From Anthoceros angustus (Eukaryota > Streptophyta > Anthocerotopsida > Anthocerotales > Anthocerotaceae), in the NCBI GenBank assembly GCA_010909165.1, contig MU008220.1, positions 62,001-126,000 of the forward strand: DNA of 64,000 nt. The letters are read 5' to 3'. Positions 45,324 through 58,429 of the stretch are shown in pieces. Position numbers and translations under genes: made by a program. The notes under the pieces are model-generated. The model was not told the DNA's origin. It worked only from the letters and a program-made list of their open reading frames with translations, and made no database searches. Position 1 is the stretch's first letter. Every line of letters starts with the position of its first letter.

Positions 45324-45500
45324 TAATGAAATGTTTAATTATATAATATGCTTATAAACAGACTTACGGTTACATTAGAATAACCGTTAATGCCCTTGTA
45401 TATAAACAATTAGTTTTATCAATAATAACTGTTCTCTCTTTTTCTCTTGCGCGCGTCTGCCTCGCATCCGCTCTCGTGCCCCCTGGCACGGATCGCTTTA
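45324..45500 (+). repeat. Copia-E 5' LTR
   Basis: 177 bp, starting TAATGAAATG and ending GATCGCTTTA. The boundaries are proved by the target duplication, so the TA...TA ends are real. Very short for an LTR. Confidence 0.96.
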
Positions 45501-45513
45501 TGGTATCAGAGCC
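45501..45513 (+). promoter_or_regulatory. Copia-E primer-binding site
   Basis: TGGTATCAGAGCC directly after the LTR; tRNA-Met type. Confidence 0.93.
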
Positions 45514-45578
45514 ATGGATTTGATCTAAGCTTGGTGCGGCGGTGCAGTTGGATAGCATCCCATGCCCAATCTTCAGAC

Positions 45579-46028
45579 ATGCCGAGGCGCAGAGTTGTGA
45601 CTCATTCGTCACGCCGGAGCAACCCGATTCCCCATCCTCAAACGAATCGCGGCGTCATTTGCTCAGGCTGTCTCATTAAACGGAGCACACAACTTTGGCG
45701 AAAGCCTGAACACCAGCAGGATTGTGAGATCATACCTGACCTTTCCTGCTGTGAGTTCGGAGACAAGGGCGCGAACGCGAAGGGATCAGATCTCATATCT
45801 GATCTGACCACGGAGCTTCATCGGCGTCAACAGTTGACTCGCAAGCCTGAAGAACTCAAGGAAGCCCACGAGGTCATCCGCAGGCAATCCTCACTGATTC
45901 AGGGCCTGAGTGAAGCTATTAAAGACCTTTACCTTACTTGCGAGGCTCATAACATCCTGGAGCAAGGGCGTGTTCGGAAGGCTGGGTGTGATGTCTCTAA
46001 CCGCGTGAAAGCGCATCAGTGTCTCTGA
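45579..46028 (+). CDS. Copia-E leader (pre-gag) ORF
   Basis: 149 codons from the first ATG after the PBS. A basic N-terminus (MPRRRVVTHSSRRSN) leads to a long charged helix: KPEELKEAHEVIRRQSSLIQ, then GLSEAIKDLYLTCEAHNILE, likely a coiled coil. An acidic frame (SPEDDVDDELNDADAGFVSE, 46040-46100) follows at once in another phase and may be its continuation. No known family. Copia-A has a comparable ORF at the same place. Confidence 0.45.
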   Translation: MPRRRVVTHSSRRSNPIPHPQTNRGVICSGCLIKRSTQLWRKPEHQQDCEIIPDLSCCEFGDKGANAKGSDLISDLTTELHRRQQLTRKPEELKEAHEVIRRQSSLIQGLSEAIKDLYLTCEAHNILEQGRVRKAGCDVSNRVKAHQCL

Positions 46029-46387
46029 TTGAGCGCAGGCATGCCAAGCCCTGAGGATGATGTAGATGACGAACTCAACGATGCAGATGCGGGCTTCGTG
46101 AGTGAAGATGTTGGGCAATCTTATCTCCTCAGCTGGTCGACTTACGGACTTGGCGCATCTTCGCCGGCTCGGGCTTGGAGGGCTTGCGCTTCCTGCGAAT
46201 CTTTGGTTTCATCGGATATCCAGGTTACAGGGTACAGCAGATTTCTTTGGGTCTCTAGGCTTTGACAGTGCATGCAACACGGTAGCGTCTTCACATCGAG
46301 GCAGAACCACACACACACTGGTTCGATTGGGCGTAGATTTCGACTTTTGCCTCCAATCCTCTTGGAGCGGTTTCTTCATTACAACCT

Positions 46388-48772
46388 ATGGCTGGAACGA
46401 TTGTCCCTGGCACTTTGAAGATTGAGTTCAAAGACCGGGATCGTTTTAATGGCACGGACTATAGTGTTTGGGCCATGAGGATCTCACAGATCCTGGAGGA
46501 ACATGAACTTATGTCGGTGGTGGATGGTTCAGAACCGATGCCTACACCGACTAATCTTAATGCTGCAGATGTTCTTGCCTGGAAGCGTAAGGATAGGCGA
46601 GCCAGGTCTATCCTTATAGGCTCTCTGGACCGCAATATGATGCCTCATACACTAGAAGCTGCAACCTCTGCAGCAGTATGGAATAATTTTATGTTGATTT
46701 ACAAGGACAGGAGCTCAGCATCACTCATCCACGCCTTTAGGGACTTCTTCACTATGCGCATGAAGGAGAATGATACGGTTGAATCTTATATCAACAAGTT
46801 TCGCACTAAGCGAGCAGATCTTGCATATTGTGGCACAACACTCGGCACGAACAGTGGCCACTCTTGTGCTGCGAGAGCTATAAGCATTTTATCAGCTCAC
46901 AGTGCCATAATAAGAGCGGCGGGGACAGTGCTGCGGCGGAGTCAACCATCATCCACATTGGAAGAGGTCTTCGGTGCCTTACTTTCTGAGGAGCGACAAC
47001 GAGGCCTACAGAAGAATAAGGCATCTACACCTAACGACACTAGAGTGTTATACTCCTCCAGAGGGAGAGGCGGAGCCTTTCGTGGACGTGGACGTGGTAG
47101 AGGCTCTTCAATGGCGGCTAAGCAGCCCAACTTGCAGAGGAAGACATTTACATGTAACTGGTGTAAAATACCTGGTCATTTCGAGAAGGATTGTAGGAAG
47201 AAGAAGGCAGGTGAGCCACGTAGGGAATCACCTCCTGGAGAGTCCATCTACCTAACCACCAAGAATGGTGTTCCTCAAAGATCTCCTTCTATTTTAGCTG
47301 TGTGTCTTTCCTCCATACAGATTCAGAATGATATGTGGTTTTTAGATTCAGGGGCTACAAGTCATATCTGTTTTGACAGGAGAGCATTTAGTGACTTTGT
47401 ACCCTCCCAAGACAACAAACAATTTGTTTTGCTGGGGGATGATAGTGGCTTGGCCATCAAGGGAACCGGTACAGTGAGTGTGGTCCTCCCAGATAGTTCC
47501 TATCTTGTGCTGACTGGAGTCCTTTTCGTCCCTGCTATGACTAAAAACCTCATGTCAGTCCTTAAGCTTTCTCAAGAGCATGGCTGTCGAATCTGTTTTG
47601 ATCACAATGGTTGTTCAGTCACCAACTTATCTGACTGGGGAGAGTTATTTACTGGCACACCTTATAATGACCTGTATCTCTTAGATGTTCGTACCTACAT
47701 CACAGTGCCCACAGCTCAGTCTGTTAGTTCATCACCCTTTTCCCCTACTCAGCTGTGGCATTGTCGTTTAGGTCACGTTAATTTCCAGAAGCTCTCCTCT
47801 CTTGTCAAAAGTGACAGTTTTCGAGATCCTTTAAGCTTCTCGTTTGATGAGCATGCTTTCTGTGATGCCTGTCAGACAAGCAAAGCTATCTCACAGCCTT
47901 ACAAGGATAAGAACCTGTCCAGAGCTCCTTGTCTCCTTCATACGATCCACAGCGACATATGTGGATCTATGTCCACCTCATCTTTTGGTGGAGGTTTGTA
48001 TTTTATAACCTTTATTGATGAGTGGAGCAGATATACTACAGTCTACATTCTACAACACAAGAGCGAAGCACTGTCAGCCTTTAAACAATACCTCCATGCT
48101 GCTGAAAGGCTGACAGGTGCCAAGGTTAGAATACTACGTACAGACAATGGAGGTGAGTACGTTAGTCATGCATTCAGAGAGTTTTGTGTGACAGAGGGAG
48201 TTCAACACCAGTTTACGGTGCCTTACACACCTGCCCAGAATGCCTTTGCAGAGCGGAAGAACAGGACACTGCAAGAGGCCACATTGTCCAGTTTGTCTTT
48301 TGCTGGACTGACTCGTGGATACTGGGCAGAGGCTCTTGTAGCCGCCAATTATGTGCAGAATAGGTTACCCACCAAGGAGCTTGGTTTGGTGACACCTTAT
48401 GAAAGGTGGACGGGGAAGAAGCCGCGTATTCAACATCTTCGGATATTTGGTGCTCCAGCTTATGCTCTTGTGCCTTCAGCATTACGCACAAAGCTTGACC
48501 CCAAGGCTGTCCGACGTATCTTCGTTGGCTACTCGGATGACGTCAAGGGCTATAAGCTGTTTGATCCTCGCACATGCCAGATATCCTTTGCACGAAGTGT
48601 GGTATTTCATGAAGCAGCTCTTCTTCGTCGCCATCACGCCATTTTATCACCTGCTGCTCCTCCTCCTCAGATCTCTGTACATGGTGTTGATGATTCGGCT
48701 GACTTTGGTGATGAGGCTGATATCTCCTTCTTTGATCTTGCTTTTACGGAGGATTCAGGTTCTACTTCTTGA
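46388..48772 (+). CDS. Copia-E gag-protease-integrase
   Basis: 794 codons, ATG in ACCTATGG. Gag: EFKDRDRFNGTDYSVWAMRI, NDTVESYINKFRTKRADL; GRGRGR linker; zinc knuckle CNWCKIPGHFEKDC (about residue 258); protease FLDSGATSHICFD (about 320); integrase zinc region LWHCRLGHVN and FCDACQTSK; core HSDICGSM, LRTDNGGEYVS and NAFAERKNRTLQEA (D, D, E); C-terminal GYSDDVKGYKLFD and ARSVVFHEA. Full copia length for this part. TGA ends it in the linker before RT, where only a short damaged stretch separates it from the next frame. Confidence 0.95.
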   Translation: MAGTIVPGTLKIEFKDRDRFNGTDYSVWAMRISQILEEHELMSVVDGSEPMPTPTNLNAADVLAWKRKDRRARSILIGSLDRNMMPHTLEAATSAAVWNNFMLIYKDRSSASLIHAFRDFFTMRMKENDTVESYINKFRTKRADLAYCGTTLGTNSGHSCAARAISILSAHSAIIRAAGTVLRRSQPSSTLEEVFGALLSEERQRGLQKNKASTPNDTRVLYSSRGRGGAFRGRGRGRGSSMAAKQPNLQRKTFTCNWCKIPGHFEKDCRKKKAGEPRRESPPGESIYLTTKNGVPQRSPSILAVCLSSIQIQNDMWFLDSGATSHICFDRRAFSDFVPSQDNKQFVLLGDDSGLAIKGTGTVSVVLPDSSYLVLTGVLFVPAMTKNLMSVLKLSQEHGCRICFDHNGCSVTNLSDWGELFTGTPYNDLYLLDVRTYITVPTAQSVSSSPFSPTQLWHCRLGHVNFQKLSSLVKSDSFRDPLSFSFDEHAFCDACQTSKAISQPYKDKNLSRAPCLLHTIHSDICGSMSTSSFGGGLYFITFIDEWSRYTTVYILQHKSEALSAFKQYLHAAERLTGAKVRILRTDNGGEYVSHAFREFCVTEGVQHQFTVPYTPAQNAFAERKNRTLQEATLSSLSFAGLTRGYWAEALVAANYVQNRLPTKELGLVTPYERWTGKKPRIQHLRIFGAPAYALVPSALRTKLDPKAVRRIFVGYSDDVKGYKLFDPRTCQISFARSVVFHEAALLRRHHAILSPAAPPPQISVHGVDDSADFGDEADISFFDLAFTEDSGSTS

Positions 48773-48839
48773 CGAGAACCCAACACAGCAACAAGCTGTT
48801 AGTCAATGATGAGTCACTGCACCACCTCACCATCACCTT

Positions 48840-49859
48840 TCTTCCTCACCTCCAGTTCCATCAGCAGCCTCCCCTTTATCAGATGAGTCTTCTCCTTTTG
48901 TTGTTGAGCCTGCTGTTGAGGAAGCCATTGAAGTTGCTGAACCTCCTGACTCACCACCTCCTCTTCGCAGGTCCTCGCGTATACGTCGTCCTATGTCAGA
49001 GTGGGCCGAGCCACCCTTTGTAGCTGGTTCTGTTTCCCAGTCTACACCTCAGGCTCGAGCCTATAGCATTGTCAATTCCCTCGGGGAACCTGCTACATAC
49101 CAGGAAGCTATAACAGGTCCTGAGTCTGCACACTGGCGTAAGGCCATTGAGTCTGAATACAACTCTCTGATTGACAACAAGACATGGACTTTGGTAGATT
49201 TGCCCCCAGGTCGCAAGCCTGTAGCTTGCAAATGGGTTTTCAAGAAAAAGCTAAACACTGATGGCAGTGTGGGTAGATACAAAGCTAGGCTAGTTGCTAA
49301 AGGGTACAGCCAAGTTGAGGGTCTAGATTATAACGAGACCTTTGCCCCAGTAGTAAAGTCTACCTCAATTAGAAAACTCCTGGCTTTAGCAGCCCAGTTT
49401 GATCTCTTGGTGCATCAGCTAGACGTTAAAACAACTTTCCTTAATGGATCCTTAGAAGAAGAGATTTTTATGGCTCAGCCAGAAGGGTATGTTGTTGATC
49501 CAGCCAAAGTTTGTAAGCTACTAAAAACTCTTTATGGCCTGAAACAGTCTTCCAGAGCCTGGAATGAGACTTTTCATGCCTTACTTATAGAGCTGGGCTT
49601 TACCTGTTTAACAGCAGACACAAGCGTGTACATACTATGGGATGGTGATGACTTTATAATCCTGACGGTGTATGTTGATGATAACTTCCTTTTTTGTACC
49701 TCAGCAGCGCTTATGGAAAGGATCAAAAAGGTTCTTTTATCTAGATTCGAGATGACTGACCTTGGACAGCTTTCCTTTTCTCTTGGTGTACGATTCCACT
49801 TTGACAGTAGGAATCATTGTATCGACATACATCGAGCATTTAGGTACCTTGATTACTAG
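48840..49859 (+). CDS. Copia-E reverse transcriptase
   Basis: Linker LRRSSRIRRPMSEWAEPPF, then YQEAITGPESAHWRKAIESE, CKWVFKKKLNTDGSVGRYKA, NETFAPVVKSTSIRKLLALA, QLDVKTTFLNGSLEEEIFMA, LYGLKQSSRAWNE, VYVDDNFLFC and LSFSLGVRF, all in order. The catalytic YVDD is intact. The frame stops after RYLDY at 49859. It is in the same phase as the antecedent linker from about 48840, separated from gag-integrase by stops at about 48770-48830. Confidence 0.93.
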   Translation, partial: SSSPPVPSAASPLSDESSPFVVEPAVEEAIEVAEPPDSPPPLRRSSRIRRPMSEWAEPPFVAGSVSQSTPQARAYSIVNSLGEPATYQEAITGPESAHWRKAIESEYNSLIDNKTWTLVDLPPGRKPVACKWVFKKKLNTDGSVGRYKARLVAKGYSQVEGLDYNETFAPVVKSTSIRKLLALAAQFDLLVHQLDVKTTFLNGSLEEEIFMAQPEGYVVDPAKVCKLLKTLYGLKQSSRAWNETFHALLIELGFTCLTADTSVYILWDGDDFIILTVYVDDNFLFCTSAALMERIKKVLLSRFEMTDLGQLSFSLGVRFHFDSRNHCIDIHRAFRYLDY

Positions 49860-49871
49860 AGCAGCTTCAAC

Positions 49872-50647
49872 ATGGAGGATTATGGCTTTATCCCTCCCAT
49901 GTCTACTGGCGAAAAGCTTTCAAAGGCGATGTCCACCACTCGAGCAATGCAAAAAAGCCATATAGGCGCGATTGGTTGTCTTATATACCTGGCTGCTTGG
50001 ACACGTTTAAATATTTCAAGGGCAGTAAGCAATGTTTCACAGTTCCTTGAAAATCCAGGAGAAGCGCATTGGTCTGCCGTGAAAAGGATATTCCATTATC
50101 TTAAGGGAACTCCACGATATGGCCTGCGATATGCAAAGCGAGGCGATGGGCTACGCCATCGGCTCGTGATCTTTGGTGGTAGGACCCAGACACACGTAGA
50201 AGTGTAGCAGCCTATTGCAACATGTTAGGTGGATCAGTGATATCTTGGAGCAGCAAGAAACTTGCCACCATATGCTTGTCATCTACGGAAGCGGAGTATG
50301 GGGCCCTTTCACAGGCTGCGAGGGAGATTTTATGGATAAGGTCCTTTCTTAGAGGTTTGCAACAACTCAGTCCTGGAGCAACGAAGCTCTGGTGTGACAA
50401 CCAGTTAGCTATTGCGCTATCCAGGAACCCAGTTTTTCATGCACGAAGCAAACATATAGAGATCACTCACCATTTTATAAGGCAAGCTGCAGGCACGGGT
50501 GAAGTTACAGTTGAGTACATACCTACTGGAGAGAATGTAGCCGATTTGTTGACAAAGGCATTGCCCAAGCCTTTACATCAGAAGCATATGGCGTCTACAG
50601 GTTTACATCTAGTGCCTGCTTCTACAAAACATGGTAAAGCTCATTAA
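49872..50647 (+). CDS. Copia-E RT connection and RNase H
   Basis: 49872-50207 has IGCLIYLAAWTRLNISRAVS, FLENPGEAHWSAVKRIFHYL and KGTPRYGL; 50222-50647 has GGSVISWSSKKLATICLSST with EAEYGALSQAA, LWCDNQLAIALSRNP, FHARSKHIEITHHFI and ENVADLLTKALP. A short deletion around 50150-50215 removed the first RNase H Asp region and split the frames. The stop is 191 nt from the facing antisense stop. Confidence 0.92.
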
Positions 50648-50838
50648 CACTTGCTCCCTTGCTGGTTGGTTCAGTCAAAGGGGAACCTATTACCCATCTT
50701 CTCTTTGAGCTCTAGGATCAAGGCTCCCACCTTTCTTGTTTCCTGCAGTACTGTATACCAGCCAAAGCAGACATGTTAGGGTCACAGTGTTGTTGAGTAT
50801 GTGCAGGCTAAATGGCAGAAAGACAAGTGGATGAAGCA

Positions 50839-51537
50839 TCATTGCTTACATGAAATCGTTGTCTCTTCTGCGTCCATCTCATCCTCATCTTCAGGTAGGT
50901 TAGCAAAAATGTCACGCATATCATCTGCAGAGGGAGTCACAGGGATACTGAATGGTGTAGCTCGGAGCAGAATTCCAGTCTTCTTTCCTTTCACTGCCCC
51001 CTGACTCTCACGAGAGATGATGTACTCCCCGTAGTATGCATGCTCGCCCTCTTCCTTGGGAAAAGCTCTCAGCATCATCTCCTTGTACTCCTCCGTGCTG
51101 ATTCTTCTGCTCAGGTCACCAGGCTTACCAAAGACAATCTCATGAGGAGTCTGCCATACTTCTTGTTTGGTGATCTTCACTGGAATCATAGTCACAGCTT
51201 TGTGTGCCACTTTTCTGCACTGTTGTTCTTGTGTCTTGTCAGGGTCGTCGATGTCGATCGGGTGTGCCTGATGAACCATGTGGAGCACCATTCTTGAGGG
51301 TATGCTTAGTTCTTTGGCACCCATTGGCGCCCTATGTATGCACTCCATTCCTCTGGTACAGGGCGCCATCACGATCGACAATGGTGGCACCAGCCGCAGG
51401 CGATTATCGGGACCTTGCGGCCGGGAAGATGGCCAACTGCGCCGGCACCGGCTGAAGGACAAGATGCGAGCTTGGTGTGGAGGCCATGATTTTATAGCTG
51501 GCGCGAACTCTCTCTTGGAGCGCAACTCTATCTTCAA
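50839..51537 (-). CDS. Copia-E antisense ORF (about 230 codons)
   Basis: Open on the minus strand between RNase H and the 3' LTR. First ATG in frame is MAPCTRGMECIHRAP (about 51368), giving a core of about 175 residues: IDIDDPDKTQEQQCRKVAHK, ITKQEVWQTPHEIVFG, EEYKEMMLRAFPKEEGEHAY and an acidic C-terminus NLPEDEDEMDAEE. A second frame starts MASTPSSHLVLQPVP near 51488, 220 bp inside the LTR, resembling the Copia-A antisense start (MASSDSDYEP), so an upstream exon spliced into the main frame is possible. No known family; function unknown. Confidence 0.55.
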   Translation of the reverse strand: MKIELRSKREFAPAIKSWPPHQARILSFSRCRRSWPSSRPQGPDNRLRLVPPLSIVMAPCTRGMECIHRAPMGAKELSIPSRMVLHMVHQAHPIDIDDPDKTQEQQCRKVAHKAVTMIPVKITKQEVWQTPHEIVFGKPGDLSRRISTEEYKEMMLRAFPKEEGEHAYYGEYIISRESQGAVKGKKTGILLRATPFSIPVTPSADDMRDIFANLPEDEDEMDAEETTISCKQ

Positions 51538-51707
51538 GCGTAAGTTCGCAAGGCGTAGAACACTGGAGTGAGAGCTGTGTTAACAGCAGAAGGCGTACAG
51601 GAGCATGCAGAACCTCTGACGGGTCCGTAGCATTGTGGAGCCCGTTTCTATGATGGTCAATTAAGAGCAATTAAAGTTTGATTCTGTTCATTGCGCATAA
51701 GAGGGAG

Positions 51708-51884
51708 TAATGAAATGTTTAATTATATAGTATGCTTATAAACAGACTTACGGTTACATTAGAATAACCGTTAATGCCCTTGTATATAAACAATTAGTTT
51801 TATCAATAATAAATGTTCTCTCTTTTTCTCTTGCGCGCGTCTGCCTCGCATCCGCTCTCGTGCCCCCTGGCACAGATCGCTTTA
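51708..51884 (+). repeat. Copia-E 3' LTR
   Basis: 177 bp, three mismatches to 45324-45500, preceded by the purine tract AAGAGGGAG and followed by the target duplication GGCAT. Confidence 0.96.
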
Positions 51885-53060
51885 GGCATCTCCTTCTGCT
51901 TAGCTACCACACAAGTATCGCAAAGTGGGAGATCCTTGAAGCACTTCAGAAGAGGTTCATGATAATAAGATAAATTGTACATCTTGGTAAGTTTATCTTT
52001 GTTGGGGTGACCTATTCATGCATGCCAAAGACTGGCTTGTGCAGCTTGAGATTTTTCAGCAATATATGAGGCTCTTTGGGGGAAGACACTGCAAGTCCAG
52101 TTTATACAAGTCATGAGTAAGCACCCCTTTTGCTATGACTTGGCCTCCTGCACCTCGAGTTTTAAGCAAACAGCCTGCTAAGGTAATGAGCAAATCGTGA
52201 AGTCGGAGTCCCATAAGTTGGCTAACAGAGATGAGATGTTTGGCCATCTGTGGTACATGCAGCACATTGTCCAAGCGGAGCACAAATCCTTCATCAAGCT
52301 GAAAGCTGCAGCAGCCTGTCCCCTGAATGAGAAGTCCGGTATGTGAAAGCTCATCTCCCAATAACACTCTGTCAGAACTATGTGAAGGTATAAAGTTGCT
52401 GAACATAGATCTGTTGTTACAAATATGGGAAGTAGCTCCAGAATCTAAGTACCATTGGTTGGAATTGGGTGCAGAAGCAAGGCATACAATCATCATCATA
52501 ACAGGATGTCTAGTGTTTGATCTAGACTGTGGTGATTTCTCCTTGGCGACAGCATGAGCTTCAGCCTGTTCAGAGGGTTCTCAACTTGTCTTGGATCGCT
52601 AGCCTTCTTCTTTTTGCGTTCGCCCTCCCAGTGGCCTTGTATATTGCACAAGTTGCATGCTCCGATCACTTAGAGGAGCCAGTGAAAACCCAGGTCTTGA
52701 TTAACGCTTCTACAGATCTTCCCTTTGTGAAAAGCACTTTGTCATGCTTGGTCTTGGAAGACTGGCTAGAACTAGCATGGCTTTGCTCCTCTGATGCAGG
52801 CCGACACGCCTGAGACTAATCCGGTGTTGCGCAGATAATCTCGTTCAGACGGTACCAGGATAGTCGGTGTCCACATATAATCATGTGGTTCCACTTATCT
52901 TGTTCGTCTTGTGGTGTGGTTGATGCAGGCTATGCGAGTGTGCCGTCGACCACCAACCATACGTGCCAGGCTTCAAGGGCGGATTTCATCCGCACATGCC
53001 AAACCTCATACTTCAAACCATTGAAGCGATCACGCTCTTTAAATTCAATAAAGGAAGAGA
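51885..53060 (-). pseudogene. Copia-D gag-protease, interrupted by Copia-E
   Basis: Reading down from about 53060: Gag start EFKERDRFNGLKYEVWHVRM and KSALEAWHVWLVVDG; zinc knuckle relic CNLCNIQGHWEGER (last Cys replaced by Arg, about 52655-52610); protease WYLDSGATSHICNN (52499-52056 frame), VLLGDE and LDNVLHVPQMAKHLISVSQL; then a broken pre-integrase segment with LWHAWIGHPN-like and CDTCVVAKQ pieces up to 51885. The wording of Gag is close to Copia-E, so host and insert are related families. Confidence 0.85.
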
Positions 53061-53964
53061 GTTGTTGAAACAGTGGAGCTTATTGGATTGGAGTAGGCGG
53101 ATTGGAGCTAGAGGTTCCTAACATCTTGATCTCTTGCTAATAGCGGCAACTACTGATGCTATGCAATGGGCAGTAGTTGCTTCAACAGGGGATCTAAATG
53201 TAAGGAATGGCCAGTATTGAACTTGAAACATTGTCGTTTTGTGTGAGCAGGTGCGCCGGCAACTATGCAGGAAGCTGAGAATGCCTGCAAGAGCGAGATC
53301 CTGTTGCTAATGGCTCACAGTGGTTGGTATCTCGAGGGAGTACTCGAGGAAGCTGCCATGTCATGGCGCCTGATCTCGTCAACGAGCAGAGTGCGCTCCA
53401 TCAAAGAAATTAATCTGGCCTGCTGAGCAGCAAAGTTGCCAAGTTGGGCGAGAACAATGTCTTGGTTATGGAGACTAAGGAGAATCCATTCTTGAACCAG
53501 AGCCGCACGAGCAGATTTATCAAAACGCCAGTATGTCTAGAAATCACCTTGGCTATCTTGCGACTCTGGGTAGGATGTCCTTGTTTCTTTGATGAAATGT
53601 GCAGAAGAACGTCGATCATGAGCTGCGCAGATCAGTGCTTCAGCACTAGGAGCTATTCGCGTCCGTCCAGGTGAACTTAAATGTCATGGAATTCTAGAGT
53701 AGGAGTGCACATTCTTCTGAGCTGCTAAGCTTGCTTATGTTCACATTTCAGGGTCTGCATAGCGGAAGTTTGTAGTAGGCCGAATGAGCCATAGTGGGAA
53801 TATTTTCTTTTGATTATTCTTCCCCTCCTAGGCACACGATCCTGGCCTCATCAAGAAATGGGTACATGGTCTAGTGACCAGTTGGATGTCTCACCATCAG
53901 CAGAGTAGTGTGAGCACACTCACAACTTTGACATGTCTTAGACTTAGGCTAGACATAGATGTGC
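53061..53964 (-). other. Copia-D leader
   Basis: 900 bp between the PBS and the Gag start on the minus strand. It is long enough for a leader ORF as in Copia-A and Copia-E, but frames are short; a 69-codon frame (53619-53410) is the longest and has no recognisable features. Confidence 0.5.
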
Positions 53965-53977
53965 GGCTCTGATACCA
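53965..53977 (-). promoter_or_regulatory. Copia-D primer-binding site
   Basis: GGCTCTGATACCA on the plus strand is the reverse complement of TGGTATCAGAGCC. Confidence 0.92.
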
Positions 53978-54230
53978 TAAGAAAAGTCAGAGCCGGGAAG
54001 CAGGGAAGCAGAGACTCAATGTACAAAATGAACAAGTAAGTAAGTTAAACACAGGGCTTGGCTGACATACCAAATCTTTTAGGGTTTGTTCATGTAACTT
54101 AATGTAACCTAACAACTCTATAAGTATAGACCACCTATACTTTCTTTGGTATGCTCAACTAGAGGCAAGCCTCTCAACACGCCTTGGCTTGTTTGGCAGC
54201 ATCAAACCTCGACGCAGCAAGCCCTGAAAT
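53978..54230 (-). repeat. Copia-D 5' LTR (far end approximate)
   Basis: On the minus strand the LTR ends CTTTTCTTA directly before the PBS, again TTA rather than CA. The outer end is unknown because the 3' LTR is not in the window; about 250 bp is assumed from sister elements. Confidence 0.55.
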
Positions 54231-54735
54231 TGCTCACACTATGAGTCAGTCAGGATCCATTAGTGGTACCTCTCAGTCGTGAGTTGGGATGCGGGGGTTA
54301 TCCTTGGTGTGTTCATGCTTTTCATGGGGCTGGGCTGTAACTCCACATCGTGTAACTCCTCATCTATAAAGCCCCGGAAACGTCTCTAAAAAAAACCCTG
54401 CACATATATTTTCGGTAAGATTTTTTAATTAAAAATTTACGAAATTGGGCAAATGATGCAATCTTCCTGGTACCTACCGTAATGAATGACGCCGATTGGC
54501 AAATGTCTGTAGCTGGAATGTTAAACTTATCTATCCCCGTTTAGGCGCTCAAATGAATGAGTGGGTAAATAAGCAACGGGGAGTGCACTCTCTTCACCCT
54601 CTTCCCCTCTTTCAGCCTTTGCCCTTGTTCCTCAGCATCCCGTCCCCTTGCAGGCAGAGGCAGCGAGCGCTAGAACAAGTTCCCACCGCATTGCTGTTCC
54701 CCCGTTGCTACCGAGGGCGACGGTGAGGGAGGGCC
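54230..54735 (+). promoter_or_regulatory. ATPB upstream region
   Basis: The 500 bp between the Copia-D LTR and the ATPB start codon. CTATAAAG at about 54364-54371 is the best TATA-like motif. A pyrimidine-rich stretch (CTCTCTTCACCCTCTTCCC, about 54585-54605) would lie in the 5' UTR. No other gene seen. Confidence 0.35.
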
Positions 54736-58047
<3,312 letters not shown>

Positions 58048-58429
58048 AGCACGGATTTGAGTCGCAAGAATATGAGCGCCCACCAGCGTCAATTGCTGGT
58101 CTGTTTTTGTGCCTGAGGTCTTCCTTCTTCGAGACTGTTTTGAAATAATGCCTACGATGCCCAGCATCGGTTTCTTCACGTTTGATAGTGTGAGAAACTA
58201 GATTCACCCCGGGATGACGTGAATCGGTGTGCGGATTTCAGGACTCAGCAATGCACGTCAGTGTAGATTGCTTATTCGTTGATCGCTGATTTGTCATTTG
58301 AGCAAATTTTGCAAGAGAGTAACGCCCCTCACTACGTAGCTGGTAAGGAAGTGACAAGTGCTGGATTCCCAGCAGTCTAGGACCACGCCAATTCACTCTT
58401 GCACGAATCTCCGTGCCCTCAATCTCGGC

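Larger units (their letters stand above)
45324..51884 (+). mobile_element. Copia-E: complete copia element nested in Copia-D
   Basis: 6561 bp with two 177-bp LTRs differing at three positions (98.3% identity) and a 5-bp target duplication GGCAT (45319-45323 and 51885-51889). Order: LTR, PBS, leader ORF, gag-protease-integrase, RT, RNase H, antisense ORF, purine tract AAGAGGGAG, LTR. It inserted into the integrase gene of Copia-D in opposite orientation. Pol has a few stops (48770, 49857, 50205), so this copy is unlikely to be autonomous unless those are sequence errors. The youngest datable insertion in the window. Confidence 0.96.
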
